From Deltaproteobacteria bacterium (GTDB taxonomy: Bacteria; Desulfobacterota; WTBG01; CAIYCZ01; CAIRTM01), in assembly GCA_024276465.1 (NCBI GenBank), contig JAJRXD010000103.1:1-64000 (forward strand): DNA of 64,000 nt, written 5' to 3'. This document shows positions 25,394 through 35,897 of this stretch, piece after piece (the first letter of the stretch is position 1; each line of letters begins with the position of its first letter). The notes beneath the pieces are model-generated. The model was not told where the DNA came from. It saw nothing but the letters and a program-made list of their open reading frames with translations, and did not search any database. The position numbers and the translations under genes are program-made.

Positions 25394-27451
25394 ATGAAAG
25401 TTGAAGCTAAATCAAAAGTGTATCAGAAAAACGAATTAACAGAATCCTGCCATCTTAAGCATGCATTTGATGAATCATTTAAAAAGGATAAAAAAACAGT
25501 AAATGAACTTAGAGAGGAAAAAAAATATTTAGAAAACATTATAGAAAGCTCATTGGATCCAATTGTCATTACTGACTGTAAAGGTTATATAAAAAAAATC
25601 AACAGATCATTTCTTAAACTGATAGGTTGCATAGGGAAAAAAGAAGTTTATGGAAAACATATTTCCGTATTTGCACCTGCTGAGGAGGGAACATACAGGT
25701 CAGTAACCGGAGAATCAGTGAGGATTGATAAAGAATTTTTTGATAATGTTAAAAAAATGGCTTCCAGGCTGGTTGAAGGCGGCAGAATAACCAACTGGGA
25801 AATTTACTTTATTCGCAGTGATAACATGATAATTCCAATTGAGGAAAATGTTGTTTATTTGTACGGGGAGAAGGGTAATAAAACCGGAGCTGTTGGAATT
25901 CTCAGAGATATCACTGAGAGAAAAAAAACAGAAAGGATTCTTCAAAAAACAAAAGAATTTCTGGAAAATGTTTTGGAAAGCAGCAGGGATGGAATTCTCA
26001 TAGCAGACAGGAGAGGTGTTATTGTCTCCGTGAATTCAGCTATGGAACGTATGACAGGTCTCACAAAAAAACAATTAACAGGTAAACACGCATCATCGCT
26101 TGTTGTTGATGAAAGAGATATGAGAAAGCATATTCTTTCAAAGACAAGCGCACTTTTTAAAAGAGGTTTCTGTTCATATGAAGCAAAACACAAAAAAGAT
26201 GATGGGACTTCGATTGATGTGGAATGCAACGTATCTGTTACCAGGGATGACAGTGGAGACATTATAGGCGGTATCTCGATTATAAGGGACATATCAGACA
26301 GAAATAAAATGGAACGGCAGCTCAGACACTCTCATAAAATGGAGGCTGTCGGAACCCTGGCAGGAGGAATTGCCCATGATTTTAATAATATTCTTGCTGC
26401 TATTGTTGGTTTTGCTGAGATGGCCCTCCATCACCTCCCGGAAAAAAATCGGGCAGGGATGGATCTGGACCAGGTTCTCAAAGCTGCATATCGTGGTGAA
26501 GCTTTAGTTGACCAGATACTTGCTTTCAGTCGACAGAATGAACGTGGAAGAAAGCCCACGCGCCTGAAATACATTATAAAAGAAGTTTTAAAACTTCTCA
26601 GGGCAACATTACCTGTGACAATTGAGTTACAGTATAACATGGAAAGCGATGCAACAGTTATGGCTGATCCAACACAAATTCATCAATTGATGATGAATTT
26701 GTGTATCAATGCAGCCAATGCAATGCGGGAAAAGGGCGGAATTCTTCAGATAACTTTATCCTCTGTTATTATTGACTCAGCCAGGGCTGAGGAGTTTCCC
26801 GATTTAAGTTCCGGCCTTTACATTGAGCTTATGGTTAGTGATACGGGCAGTGGAATTGATCCGAAAATTGTTGATCGAATTTTTGACCCTTTTTTTACCA
26901 CAAAAAAGCTGGGTGAGGGCACTGGCATGGGTCTTTCCGTGGCATTGGGAATTGTTAAAAGTCATGCCGGAGAAATTTTTATAGATAATATTCCCGGGAA
27001 AGGATGCACATTTCATGTTTTATTGCCTGCTGTTAAGGAAGTAACAGAAAAAACAGCAGATCAAAACAGATCAATACCTACCGGGAATGAAAGGATACTT
27101 TTTGTTGATGATGAAGAAGCTCTGGTTGAAATGGCAAAAAAGATGTTGAATTCTCTTGGTTACGAGGTTGTTGCTGAAAAAAACAGCATACAGGCACTGG
27201 AGGTGTTTCAAAAAGATCCTTTTAAATTTGATCTTGTTATAACCGATCAAACCATGCCTCATATGACAGGTTATAATATGGCAGAACAACTTTTATGCAT
27301 TCGTCCTGATATTCCTATTATACTGTGTACCGGGTTCAGCGAAACGGTTCCACCGGAAAAGGCTCTGAAGTTGGGAATAAGAGAATACATTAAAAAGCCT
27401 CTTAATCGCAGATTAATAGCAGAGACGATTAGAAGCGCGCTGACCACATGA
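25394..27451 (+). CDS. PAS-PAS hybrid histidine kinase with receiver
   Basis: A 685-residue cytoplasmic hybrid kinase with no membrane helix. Order: N-terminal helix, PAS (about 45-180), PAS (185-305), dimerisation domain with His328 in GGIAHDFNNILAAI, HATPase (425-545; NLCINAANAM, DTGSGID, GTGMGLSVALGIV), then a receiver at 565-680 with DDEEAL and phospho-acceptor Asp618 in LVITDQTMP. The HDFNN class with attached receiver is common in deltaproteobacteria. No output regulator lies beside it; signal and partner are unknown. Confidence 0.92.
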   Translation: MKVEAKSKVYQKNELTESCHLKHAFDESFKKDKKTVNELREEKKYLENIIESSLDPIVITDCKGYIKKINRSFLKLIGCIGKKEVYGKHISVFAPAEEGTYRSVTGESVRIDKEFFDNVKKMASRLVEGGRITNWEIYFIRSDNMIIPIEENVVYLYGEKGNKTGAVGILRDITERKKTERILQKTKEFLENVLESSRDGILIADRRGVIVSVNSAMERMTGLTKKQLTGKHASSLVVDERDMRKHILSKTSALFKRGFCSYEAKHKKDDGTSIDVECNVSVTRDDSGDIIGGISIIRDISDRNKMERQLRHSHKMEAVGTLAGGIAHDFNNILAAIVGFAEMALHHLPEKNRAGMDLDQVLKAAYRGEALVDQILAFSRQNERGRKPTRLKYIIKEVLKLLRATLPVTIELQYNMESDATVMADPTQIHQLMMNLCINAANAMREKGGILQITLSSVIIDSARAEEFPDLSSGLYIELMVSDTGSGIDPKIVDRIFDPFFTTKKLGEGTGMGLSVALGIVKSHAGEIFIDNIPGKGCTFHVLLPAVKEVTEKTADQNRSIPTGNERILFVDDEEALVEMAKKMLNSLGYEVVAEKNSIQALEVFQKDPFKFDLVITDQTMPHMTGYNMAEQLLCIRPDIPIILCTGFSETVPPEKALKLGIREYIKKPLNRRLIAETIRSALTT

Positions 27452-27489
27452 AGTATTTACCAATGATTTAAAAAGAAGAACCCCGCACA

Positions 27490-27520
27490 GTAAATCCCTG
27501 TTCAGCAGACAGGGGTGAAA
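27490..27520. terminator. Hairpin between convergent genes
   Basis: CCCTGT (27496-27501) pairs with ACAGGG (27509-27514), loop TCAGCAG. It lies between the convergent PAS kinase and aroB. It has no good U-run, so a terminator role is uncertain. Confidence 0.35.
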
Positions 27521-27595
27521 CAGAGGTCACTGAACAGACGCTTCCCGCATAACAGTTTTTTGACAGGTGAACAAAGCCGCATGTTATGAGGGCGT

Positions 27596-28720
27596 TTACT
27601 TTAACTTGAATTCTTCTTTCAAGGTGGATCCAAGTTTGTCCGGGCTGACTGCTTCAAGAAAAACATTTCCAATTTTTTTCATGAGAACCAATCGTATCAA
27701 ATCACCTGCTTTTTTTTTATCATTTTTTATAACGTCAACATAGTCCATGGATGAAAACAAAGGCAGCTCTGTCGGCAGTCCCGCCCTTCTCAGCAGCAAC
27801 AGGATATTATCGAAATTATCATAATCAGTATAGCCCCATATGGTAGAAAGCTTTGCAGCAGCTGCCATTCCAATTGATACTGCCTCACCGTGTTTGAATT
27901 CAGCATAGTGGGTAAGCGTCTCAATAGCGTGCCCGATAGTATGACCAAAATTCAAAAATGCGCGTATGCCTTTTTCAGTTTCATCCCTGGAGGTGATATC
28001 AGCTTTTATTTCACAGCAGGTTTTGATTATTTCAGAAATGGTTAACGGATGAAGGGATAAAGCCTTTTCGACATGCTCAAGAAGATATGAAAAGAAACTT
28101 TTATTGCAGATTATTCCATATTTTATAACTTCAGAAAGGCCGGATTTAAGCTCAGCGGGATCAAGTGTTTTGAGCACTGTTGGGTCAATAATAACAATAG
28201 ATGGCTGATAGAATGTGCCAACCATGTTTTTTCCGCTGTGTAAATTAATACCTGTCTTGCCTCCAACGCTGCTGTCAACCTGAGAAAGGATTGTTGTTGG
28301 AATTTGAACAAACGGGACCCCCCTGAGAAATGTAGAAGCTGCAAACCCTGATATGTCCCCAACTACACCTCCACCAAGTGCGATAATCGGGGAGTTTCTG
28401 TCAAGGTCAAGGCAGAGGAGGTTTTTATATATTTTTTCTATCCATACAAGACTTTTGTACTGCTCACCGTCAGGGATTATTATTTCATTAACTTTGAATG
28501 ACAGGTTTTCAAGAGACTGTTTTACTGTCTGAAGATACAGGGGGGCAACTGTAGTATTAGTGATAATGGTTGCAACTTTTCTTGTGGACAGTTTCGAGAC
28601 AAGCCTGCCGGTTGCGCTGAGAAGACCATCTTCAATTACTATTTTGTAGCTGCGCTTTCCAAGATTGACACTGACTGATTCCATTTGATCGATTCTCTGC
28701 TGTGTAAAATATTCAGACAT
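27596..28720 (-). CDS. aroB: 3-dehydroquinate synthase
   Basis: A 374-residue enzyme of the shikimate pathway that converts DAHP to 3-dehydroquinate with NAD and a divalent metal. Recognisable are IPDGEQYKS, ALGGGVVGDISGFAASTFLR, PTTILSQVDSSVGGKTGIN, GKNMVGTFYQP, LSEVIKYGII and the metal-binding NFGHTIGHAIE with KHGEAVSIGM. The length is typical. The chosen start has AGG six bases upstream; a start 12 codons later is possible. No other aromatic amino acid gene is nearby. Confidence 0.95.
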   Translation of the reverse strand: MSEYFTQQRIDQMESVSVNLGKRSYKIVIEDGLLSATGRLVSKLSTRKVATIITNTTVAPLYLQTVKQSLENLSFKVNEIIIPDGEQYKSLVWIEKIYKNLLCLDLDRNSPIIALGGGVVGDISGFAASTFLRGVPFVQIPTTILSQVDSSVGGKTGINLHSGKNMVGTFYQPSIVIIDPTVLKTLDPAELKSGLSEVIKYGIICNKSFFSYLLEHVEKALSLHPLTISEIIKTCCEIKADITSRDETEKGIRAFLNFGHTIGHAIETLTHYAEFKHGEAVSIGMAAAAKLSTIWGYTDYDNFDNILLLLRRAGLPTELPLFSSMDYVDVIKNDKKKAGDLIRLVLMKKIGNVFLEAVSPDKLGSTLKEEFKLK

Positions 28721-28769
28721 TAGAACCTGACCAGCTTAGCACATATCTCTGATAAATGTAAATTTAAAT

Positions 28770-28815
28770 AAGAAAGCACAGGACAGTAAACGTATCCCGT
28801 GCTTTCTTAATGCAC
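28770..28815 (-). terminator. Rho-independent terminator of the PQQ-propeller gene
   Basis: AAGAAAGCAC (28770-28779) pairs perfectly with GTGCTTTCTT (28799-28808). It lies just after the stop at 28862 of the minus-strand propeller gene and before aroB. On the minus strand it is followed by ATTTAAATTT, a weak U-tract. Confidence 0.75.
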
Positions 28816-28861
28816 TTATGAGTTAATCAATGCTGATCTGAAAAATGTAATTTATAAAATC

Positions 28862-31729
28862 CTAATACAGCACAAAGAAGTTTGTTTTAAATGCCGGTGT
28901 ATACATACACGCAGTTTCGTTTATTATCCAGACATTGACAAGTCCAAATCCACCCGGAGCTTCTGCCAGAATTTTAACAGGGCTCCAGAAAACAACATCT
29001 GCCTTAACCCATGTTGAAGGGTCTGTGTTGCCAAAATAGACTCCGGCAGGAAGAGATGTGCCATCTTCTAAAGTTACTATGAAATCATCGGCAGGTTCTA
29101 TTAAACCAAAATTAGTGCCAAATATGTTTATTAGAGACCCACTGCTGCCCCAGAAAGGTACATTAAGGTAAACAACAGGACAAACCGGAGAAAGGATGAA
29201 ATTAATGCTCTCATTGCTCTCAATCAGGGTTATTGTTCTGGACTCAGGATTAGCTGAATAACCGGTACTGTCAACAGTAACAGTATAGGTGTTTCCGTAC
29301 TCAAGGCCTGTAAAAGAATATATTCCATTTTCGTTTGTTTCCACAGATCTGCTTTAACCAGTGTCTAATGAAACAGTTACACCAGTAACAGGATCGCCGA
29401 AAAAGCTGGTAACCTGGCCGGCTATGTATAAGCCTTTTTCTGCAATAAACGGCAGGCCGCTCAGGCTTGCGGATAAAACCGTTACAATTCTATAAACAGG
29501 GTCAAAACCATATGCTTCAAGTTCAGGCTTGATAACATAGGTTTTTCCAGCCTCAACACTGGAAAACACAAACAGACCGTCATCATTAGGATGCACAGAA
29601 TTAATAAATTGACCGGTTTGGTCTTTCAAACCATTAATGAAGGAAAAACGGCTGACAGTTACATCGGTTATGGTGGCATTGTCTGAAGAGTCAAATATTA
29701 CCTGTCCTGAGATTGAAAGTCCTTCATCTTCACCAGGATCACCGGGTCCTGAAGTTGAAGAGCCTGTAAAGTCAGAGCCTGTTTCTGCATTAGAAGTAGT
29801 AATCTCAACATCCTGTGAGGATGGTGTGAAGCTGTAACCTTCAAGTGATGGGGTGATTGTGTATGAGCCAACATTCAGGCCCGGAAATTCAAATTTTCCG
29901 CTGGCATCCGTTAAAGTTAAATTTTCAAAATCATTATTGTTTGAAATTGAAACTGCGACGTTTGAAAAACCATTGCCTTCGGAATCCCTGACATAACCTG
30001 AAATGGTAAAGCCGAAAAAAGCCTTAAAATCAATGTTTGGTGCATCAAGGTCATTGGAAACAGTTGCCTGTGCAGATGCTGGTGAGAAATAATACTGTAT
30101 TTTTTCCGGAGTGACTGTATAGGTAAAATTTTCGACACCAAAAAATTCATAATTTCCATTCGTGTCAGTATATGTCTCCCTTGTCTCCTCAGTAAACTGG
30201 CTGGTAAGGATTATTTTAACACTGCTGAACGGAGTTCCTTCATCAGTTTCATTATCCGCAAGTACAACCTTGCCATATATCCTGGGGCCATCATAAAAGG
30301 CATACACGTTGCCGTCGCTGGATCCGACAAATATCGACTTTCTGTCGTCTGACCCAATAGCGGGTGAAGAAATTATGGATGATATGGTTCCGTCAATATT
30401 CTGGAGAGGGTCGCTGTCTGTGTCAGGGAACTGCCAGAGAAGAGGGGTTTGTGGAGAATCCGCAGAGATGCAAAAAAACCTGCCCCCGTTTGAACCGAAG
30501 TATATAAGCTTTCCTCCATCAACAGCAGGAGAAGACTCAATGCGGTTGCTTTCAACAGCCGGAAGGGACAAATAGTCTGTCATGTCCGGTAATATCCGGA
30601 AAAACTCATTTTCTGCACCAACAAATATTGAGTTGTCTTCAAGCACTGCAGGGGTTGAGTATATATCCGCATTATTCTGGAGATTAAGTGCCCAGGATTC
30701 CCCACCTGAAGAGGTTAAATTGAAGATATTGAATTTCCACATTTTTGGATCACAGGGGGAAGGATTGCTGAAAGTAATGAAGTAGGAGACATATACTGAA
30801 CTGTCAGGGCCTATTACCGGAGAAGAAAGAACCCCACCGGGAACGCAGAACTCAAAAGGATTACCAGGAAAATCCCACTTTACGCTTCCGGTCGAAGAGT
30901 TTAAAGCAAAAAAATTGACAGAAGCAGGAATCTGCACTGTTTGATTATCAATCTCTACTTCTACAAAAGTAACGGTTGATGACTGGGGCTTCCACGAGCC
31001 CACATAAATCTGTGAGGTTGATGTGTCTATGGCCGGAGAACTCCATGATGCACCGATAAAAGTTTTCCAGTTTTGTGTCCCATCGGGATCAAGGGCATAA
31101 ATGTATCCATCGTTGGATGAAAAGACAATTGTCCCGTCATCATCTATTGAAGGTGACGAGGAGATCGCACCATTAGTCTTGAAACTCCATTTAACCTTTG
31201 GGTCCAGAGGATCAATTGTGGTTGTGTCGAAAGCGTAGAGATTGCTGTCATTTGAACCAACATAAACAGTACCATTGTCATCAATGGCCGGGGATGAGAG
31301 TTCAATGGCTCCTGCTGTAGTGTATTTCCATATAAGGGAACCGGTTTCAGCATCAATTGCATAAAAGTTGTTATCTGCAGATCCTATGTAGATGGTACAG
31401 TCCTGGCACTGTTTTACGCATTCATCACTTCCCTGGCCTGATGCCAGGTCAGACTTGCAGTCATTAAAGCATGTGTCATCTATCACGCACCTGATTGCAG
31501 GTGAAGATGTCACAGGCCCGCCTGTAACAAACTGCCATTTGAGCTTCCCAACCTGAGTTCCGAAGTTTGAAGTTTTTCCTGTATGGCGAATATCATGATG
31601 AAACATGGGCCAGGGACAATAATCAGATCCGCTGTCTGATTCAGTGGGGCACAGTTTGCACAGGCCCCTCCCGTAAAACATCATGAGTATTAGAATAAGA
31701 GGAATAATTTTAGTTAGTTTTATGTACAT
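28862..31729 (-). pseudogene. Secreted PQQ-type propeller protein, interrupted by in-frame TAA
   Basis: The full reading frame has 955 codons and is cut once by TAA at 29354-29356 (after VSLDTG). The same frame then continues SRSVETNENGIYSFTGL, with no frameshift. Signal peptide at residues 1-24. Residues 45-480 are a PQQ-like beta-propeller (ASGQGS and Cys-rich insert first, then repeats of SSPAIDDNGTVYVGS-n-LYAFD). From about 490 on come three or four carboxypeptidase-regulatory-like domains (GKVVLADNETDEG, FTISGYVRDSEGNGFSNVAV, LYIAGQVTSFFGDPVTGVTV). After the stop, the last of these is completed and an IPT/TIG-like domain follows (GSLINIFGTNFG). The truncated 791-residue product could still be exported. 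Its ligand is unknown. Confidence 0.8.
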
Positions 31730-31843
31730 TAATGGTTCCTCCGGTATTGCCTGACGAGCAGTTTTAATTTGATGTCTTCATACATCCCGCCAGGCTGGAC
31801 GGTGTTGTGCTGCATTTCTGTCAATTTCAGTTAAATAAAATTT

Positions 31844-33058
31844 TCAGGTGCCTTCTTTTTGAGCAACAGTTTCTGAATTGTTTCCAAAGACCCTTGAAGA
31901 TTCAGTGAAGAAGTTAGACATCAAAGCTTTAACCCCTTCTTTAACTGCATTGTCAAACATAACTTTCTGGTTTGTTTCATTATAAGCAAAGTTGCTTTTT
32001 GGAGTGTATTCAATTTCCACCCTGTTTGACCAGAGTACATCTCCGGTATCAGGATCCTGCGCATAGATTCTGACCTGTACAACAGCTGCCCTTTTTGCCT
32101 TTTTAGGGTGTTGGGCTGCCATCCATCCAGCCCCGGCACCAATGAGGGATCCTTCAAGAGCATTGTCATCATGGCTTTTGCGGCTTCTTGTTGTGTTTCT
32201 TGAAATAATGCCGCCGGTTATACCGGAAGAATGGGATGTGCTTGTGCTTATAACCTGGTTGCCGATCACGTAGCCCATGGCAGCACCAGTAAGAATGGTT
32301 TCGATATCTTCCAGGTCATTTTCATAGCCATAAGAACCTGACACGCCAAAAAGAAGATCTTTGACAGAATCAATTACAATAGGGACAAATCCCCGGTAAA
32401 GGGGGTTTAGTGTTCCAATGTCCTTAAATCCATACTCAATTATTCGTCCACGTATAATCAAATCAACGCCAAGGGCATGTCCTATTTCAGCTATTTTTTC
32501 TCTTGTAAGGCCAACAGTGCTGCCCTGGATTATCGGTGAAGCAGAGGCCAGTGACTCTTTTTTTCTTTTCTGGCGCTTAATTATGCCAAGAAGCTCCTTA
32601 ACCATTGTCGGGCTGTGCTCATAATTTGCAAGTTCATGCTCAGGAGAGCCTATTTTTCTGTATGCCTTTTCCTCCTCCTCAAAAGTTCCGTAAAGGAGAT
32701 ATTTTTCCTTGTTGATGGGCCTTATAACCTCCTGGTCTACAAGCAGCGTGTTTACATCTTCCTGTACAGTAACGGAGATGCCGTGTGCTATTAAATGATC
32801 AGTTATTTCCTCAATTATTTTGATATTGCCGCCCCACTGGTCAACTTTCAGATAATCCTGCTGGTGCGAATAATCTGCAAATGGAAATATTGCCACTTTT
32901 TTTATTCCGGAAAGTACAACGGAATTTTCTTCAGGCATATACCTTACGTTAGGTGTTGGCGAAGCCGGGATTGTTTTTTTAATAGCACCGCCACTGCATG
33001 CTGATATCAGTGCGAATAAGCAGCATAGTGAAATTAGCGGAAAAGGATACTTTTTCAT
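31844..33058 (-). CDS. CsgG-like lipoprotein following pilQ
   Basis: A 404-residue lipoprotein (signal to residue 20, lipobox ISAC). Residues 50-130 and 185-215 fit the CsgG/LpoB-type fold seen in outer-membrane accessory lipoproteins: IKKVAIFPFADYSHQ, ITDHLIAHGISVTVQEDVN, then REKIAEIGHALGVDLIIRG. A Gly-rich stretch follows (GAAMGYVIGNQVIS, GSLIGAGAGWMAA), resembling a glycine zipper, and a final strand-rich part (VQVRIYAQDPDTGDVLWSN). It starts 28 bases after the pilQ stop, so it is likely part of the pilus operon and may help seat the secretin, which is inference. Confidence 0.75.
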   Translation of the reverse strand: MKKYPFPLISLCCLFALISACSGGAIKKTIPASPTPNVRYMPEENSVVLSGIKKVAIFPFADYSHQQDYLKVDQWGGNIKIIEEITDHLIAHGISVTVQEDVNTLLVDQEVIRPINKEKYLLYGTFEEEEKAYRKIGSPEHELANYEHSPTMVKELLGIIKRQKRKKESLASASPIIQGSTVGLTREKIAEIGHALGVDLIIRGRIIEYGFKDIGTLNPLYRGFVPIVIDSVKDLLFGVSGSYGYENDLEDIETILTGAAMGYVIGNQVISTSTSHSSGITGGIISRNTTRSRKSHDDNALEGSLIGAGAGWMAAQHPKKAKRAAVVQVRIYAQDPDTGDVLWSNRVEIEYTPKSNFAYNETNQKVMFDNAVKEGVKALMSNFFTESSRVFGNNSETVAQKEGT

Positions 33059-33086
33059 TTTATATTAACCTCCTAATTAAATGTTT

Positions 33087-35291
33087 TTATCCTGAGATAT
33101 CATTAAAGTCTTTTGCTATAATACCTGGATTGTCAACTACAGTAACAGTTAAAAAAATCAGCAGTTCTGTGATCTGGTCTTCCTGTTTTTCATTCCTGAA
33201 AAAACGACCAAGATAGGGAAGGTCCCCAAAAAATGGAACTTTCTTAATGTTTACTGATTTGGTGGTTTCGTAAATACCACCAATTACAACAGTTTCACCG
33301 GATCCAAGGAGCAGGTCTGTTTCAACCTCCCTTATATCAATTCCAGGTTCATTACCAGCACCGGTCTGAGCTGATTTTTGATTTTTTGTAACATATATGT
33401 GAAGTGCGATAGTGTTGGAAGGTGTTATTTTGGGGGTGACTGTCAGCTCAAGTACGGCATCTTTAAATTCTGTTGATGTTACACCCTGGACGTTTAATCT
33501 CAGATAGGGGAGGGGAACACCCTGTTTAATGCGTGCTTCTTTATTGTCCAGACCAAGAATTTTAGGGTTGGAGATTATTTTGATCTTGTCCTCATTTTCC
33601 ATGGCTGACAGCTGCATGTCAAGTTTAAGTTTGTCTGTCAGGTAACCAAAGCCGATTGCACCGTTAGCTGGTCCAAGAAGATCAACAACGCTGTTTGTTT
33701 TGCCGGCTGCTCCGCTTACAGAGAGGTCATCGCCACTGACAGTTGTATCATAGGTAGCGCCCCACCTGACACCCAGCTCTTTGACATAGCTGGGATTTGA
33801 CTGAACAATGCGTGCCTCAATCAAAACCTGTCTTGTTGGAACATCCTGTTCTTTGATCAGTTTTCCAACCTTTCGAACATTTTCAGCAATGTCCTGAATT
33901 GTAAGCTTGTTGGTTAATTTAAATGGAGTGGCACTTCCGCGGTCACTTAAAATCTTCATGTTTTTAATAAATTTTGTCAGATCCTTTGCTTTGGCATAAC
34001 TTATGTCAAATGTTTTCACCACTAATTCTTCAATATTCTCCTGCGATTTTTTTGCCAGAAGCTTCTCGTGATTTATTTTTTTAATATGATCCATTGTTTC
34101 GATACGTGTAATATTTCTGGTGTCAATTCTCCCTAAGTTGTTGGTTTCAAGAATAATATCAAATGCTTCATCCCAGGGAATAGCCTCAAGCCTGAGAGTT
34201 ACATTGCCCTTAACATTATCACTTACAATTAAATTAAGACCGCTGATATCAGAAATAAGTCTTAAAACATTTTTAATATCAGCATCCTTGAAATCCATTG
34301 AAATTTTTTCACCCACGTATTTTTTTTCAGCAGAATTCTCAGGGTTGAGCTCATTTCCGGTATTTTCATTGTCTTTACGGATGTCAGTAAAAATTTCTTT
34401 CTCTGACTGTATGTGTATATTGAGTGAATTTTTTTCCTGAGCTATCTGGTAATACGGATAATTTTCACCTTTCAAATCGATAACAATACGAACTTTATCC
34501 TGTTTCTGGTCCATTCTGATTTTATCGATAAGAGGATTATCCGGAAGAGTTAAAGGTTTTTTTATCAGGCTTTTGGCTTTCATAATATCAACTGCCAGCC
34601 GATTTGGATTTTGCAGTGAGTAGGAATGATATTTTCCTATTTCTGAATCTGCAACAATAGACAGATCGCAGTCTGAGCGGGTTTGAGATATTGTTATATT
34701 CTTAATGTTAATGAAAATATCTTTGTCAGCCGGCTTTTCAGAGGAGATTTTATTTTGATGAGTGAGTGTGGTTTTTTTTGTTTTTGGTTCATTTCTGTTT
34801 GACAGCCCTGCAGCAGGTTTACTGAAAATGTCTATGGCCAGGGAGTTGTTTTCACTCAGTGCGTTATAGTTGAAATCATCCTTTAGTGATACTTCAAGTC
34901 TCAGGAATTTTTTTTCTTTATCCTGCAGCTGTGACCCCGTAATCCGTGTAATGTAATCATTCTGGTAATCCAAAGACTTTTGATTGCCCTGGAGCAGGAT
35001 TTCAGGCAGGTCAATGATAAGCCTGTCCGGTTTGCTCAGCTTGAAAACTGTATAGGTAGGCGGAATGTCGGAAGATATTATTATTCTGCAATGTCCATCT
35101 TTGTTGACAATATCAATATTTTCTAAAAATAATGTGTTTGAAGGGAGTGCTTTTCCCTTAGTGCTTTCAGGCTGAGAAGCATTTCTGTGTTCGTGCATTT
35201 TCATATCTTTTTTTGAAGCACAGGCCGAAAACAGCAAGATCACTATGCACAAACATAGAAATCTTAATTTTGAGGATTTTTGAAATTTCAT
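33087..35291 (-). CDS. pilQ: Type IV pilus secretin PilQ
   Basis: A 734-residue outer-membrane secretin through which the pilus passes. It begins with a lipoprotein-like signal (LLFSACAS). Two AMIN peptidoglycan-binding domains lie at about 55-150 and 190-300, an STN/N0 domain at 325-400 (ISMDFKDADIKNVLRLI, then VKGNVTLRLEAIPWDEAFDI), an N1 domain and the secretin barrel from about 485 (IKIISNPKILGLDNKEARI, LLLGSGETVVIGG, VPFFGDLPYLGRFFRN). Last gene of the pilMNOPQ order apart from the lipoprotein. Confidence 0.95.
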   Translation of the reverse strand: MKFQKSSKLRFLCLCIVILLFSACASKKDMKMHEHRNASQPESTKGKALPSNTLFLENIDIVNKDGHCRIIISSDIPPTYTVFKLSKPDRLIIDLPEILLQGNQKSLDYQNDYITRITGSQLQDKEKKFLRLEVSLKDDFNYNALSENNSLAIDIFSKPAAGLSNRNEPKTKKTTLTHQNKISSEKPADKDIFINIKNITISQTRSDCDLSIVADSEIGKYHSYSLQNPNRLAVDIMKAKSLIKKPLTLPDNPLIDKIRMDQKQDKVRIVIDLKGENYPYYQIAQEKNSLNIHIQSEKEIFTDIRKDNENTGNELNPENSAEKKYVGEKISMDFKDADIKNVLRLISDISGLNLIVSDNVKGNVTLRLEAIPWDEAFDIILETNNLGRIDTRNITRIETMDHIKKINHEKLLAKKSQENIEELVVKTFDISYAKAKDLTKFIKNMKILSDRGSATPFKLTNKLTIQDIAENVRKVGKLIKEQDVPTRQVLIEARIVQSNPSYVKELGVRWGATYDTTVSGDDLSVSGAAGKTNSVVDLLGPANGAIGFGYLTDKLKLDMQLSAMENEDKIKIISNPKILGLDNKEARIKQGVPLPYLRLNVQGVTSTEFKDAVLELTVTPKITPSNTIALHIYVTKNQKSAQTGAGNEPGIDIREVETDLLLGSGETVVIGGIYETTKSVNIKKVPFFGDLPYLGRFFRNEKQEDQITELLIFLTVTVVDNPGIIAKDFNDISG

Positions 35292-35300
35292 GATAAGCCT

Positions 35301-35897
35301 CTATTCCTGATGTTGAATTGTTAAAGTTGATATCCTGGTTTCAATCCTGCCCATGGAATTATAAAATTTTTCTTCTATTATTAATCCATTTTCAGTTATT
35401 TTTTTTACAACACCGTCATTTTTGCCGATAAGCATGCCGTCTTTAACTATGTAACCGTATTTTGCCGGATCTTCCAACAGTGCTGTGGAACTGTTCCCCA
35501 ATGCTATTATCGCAACCAGCTTAAGCTCTTTCAGATCATATTTCTGAAGTGGTGACAGGGGTTTTGTCTGCTGCTGTTGAACCTCCTGTTTCTGAGGGGG
35601 AGCTTCGGTAATAAGCGGTGCAAAAGGGTCTGGTTTTCCGGTTGCATCATAAGAGTATTTTTTAGATGGTGACAGCTTGCCGGAATCCGGTTTTTTTGTT
35701 TTATTGACAGCCTTTTTTTTTGTTTTATGTTTTGTAATCCTTTTTTTTTGCACCTGCCCTGGAGGTTCTTCTGTTTTTCCACATGAGGAAAGCGCAGAAA
35801 GCAGGCAACATAACATCAAAACAAAAAAGGCATAGAATATAAAAGCAGAAAAACTACCTTTTTTTCTTCCTTTTTTTCCGGTTTTTGTTTTTGCCAC
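35301..35897 (-). CDS. pilP: Type IV pilus assembly lipoprotein PilP
   Basis: A 198-residue lipoprotein with a Lys-rich start, one membrane segment and lipobox LSSC. A Lys/Pro-rich linker leads to the PilP core at about 85-195: GKPDPFAPLI, LKELKLVAIIALGN, ALLEDPAKYGYIVKDGMLIG. PilP links the inner-membrane PilMNO complex to PilQ. The chosen start is GTG and overlaps the pilO end by 44 bases; a shorter start within the hydrophobic segment is possible. It is nine bases from pilQ. Confidence 0.9.
   Translation of the reverse strand: MAKTKTGKKGRKKGSFSAFIFYAFFVLMLCCLLSALSSCGKTEEPPGQVQKKRITKHKTKKKAVNKTKKPDSGKLSPSKKYSYDATGKPDPFAPLITEAPPQKQEVQQQQTKPLSPLQKYDLKELKLVAIIALGNSSTALLEDPAKYGYIVKDGMLIGKNDGVVKKITENGLIIEEKFYNSMGRIETRISTLTIQHQE

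Noticed and set aside
28862-31729. Reassignment of TAA to a sense codon
   Set aside because: TAA ends many complete genes here at the expected place (for example flgB and fliG), so general reassignment does not fit.
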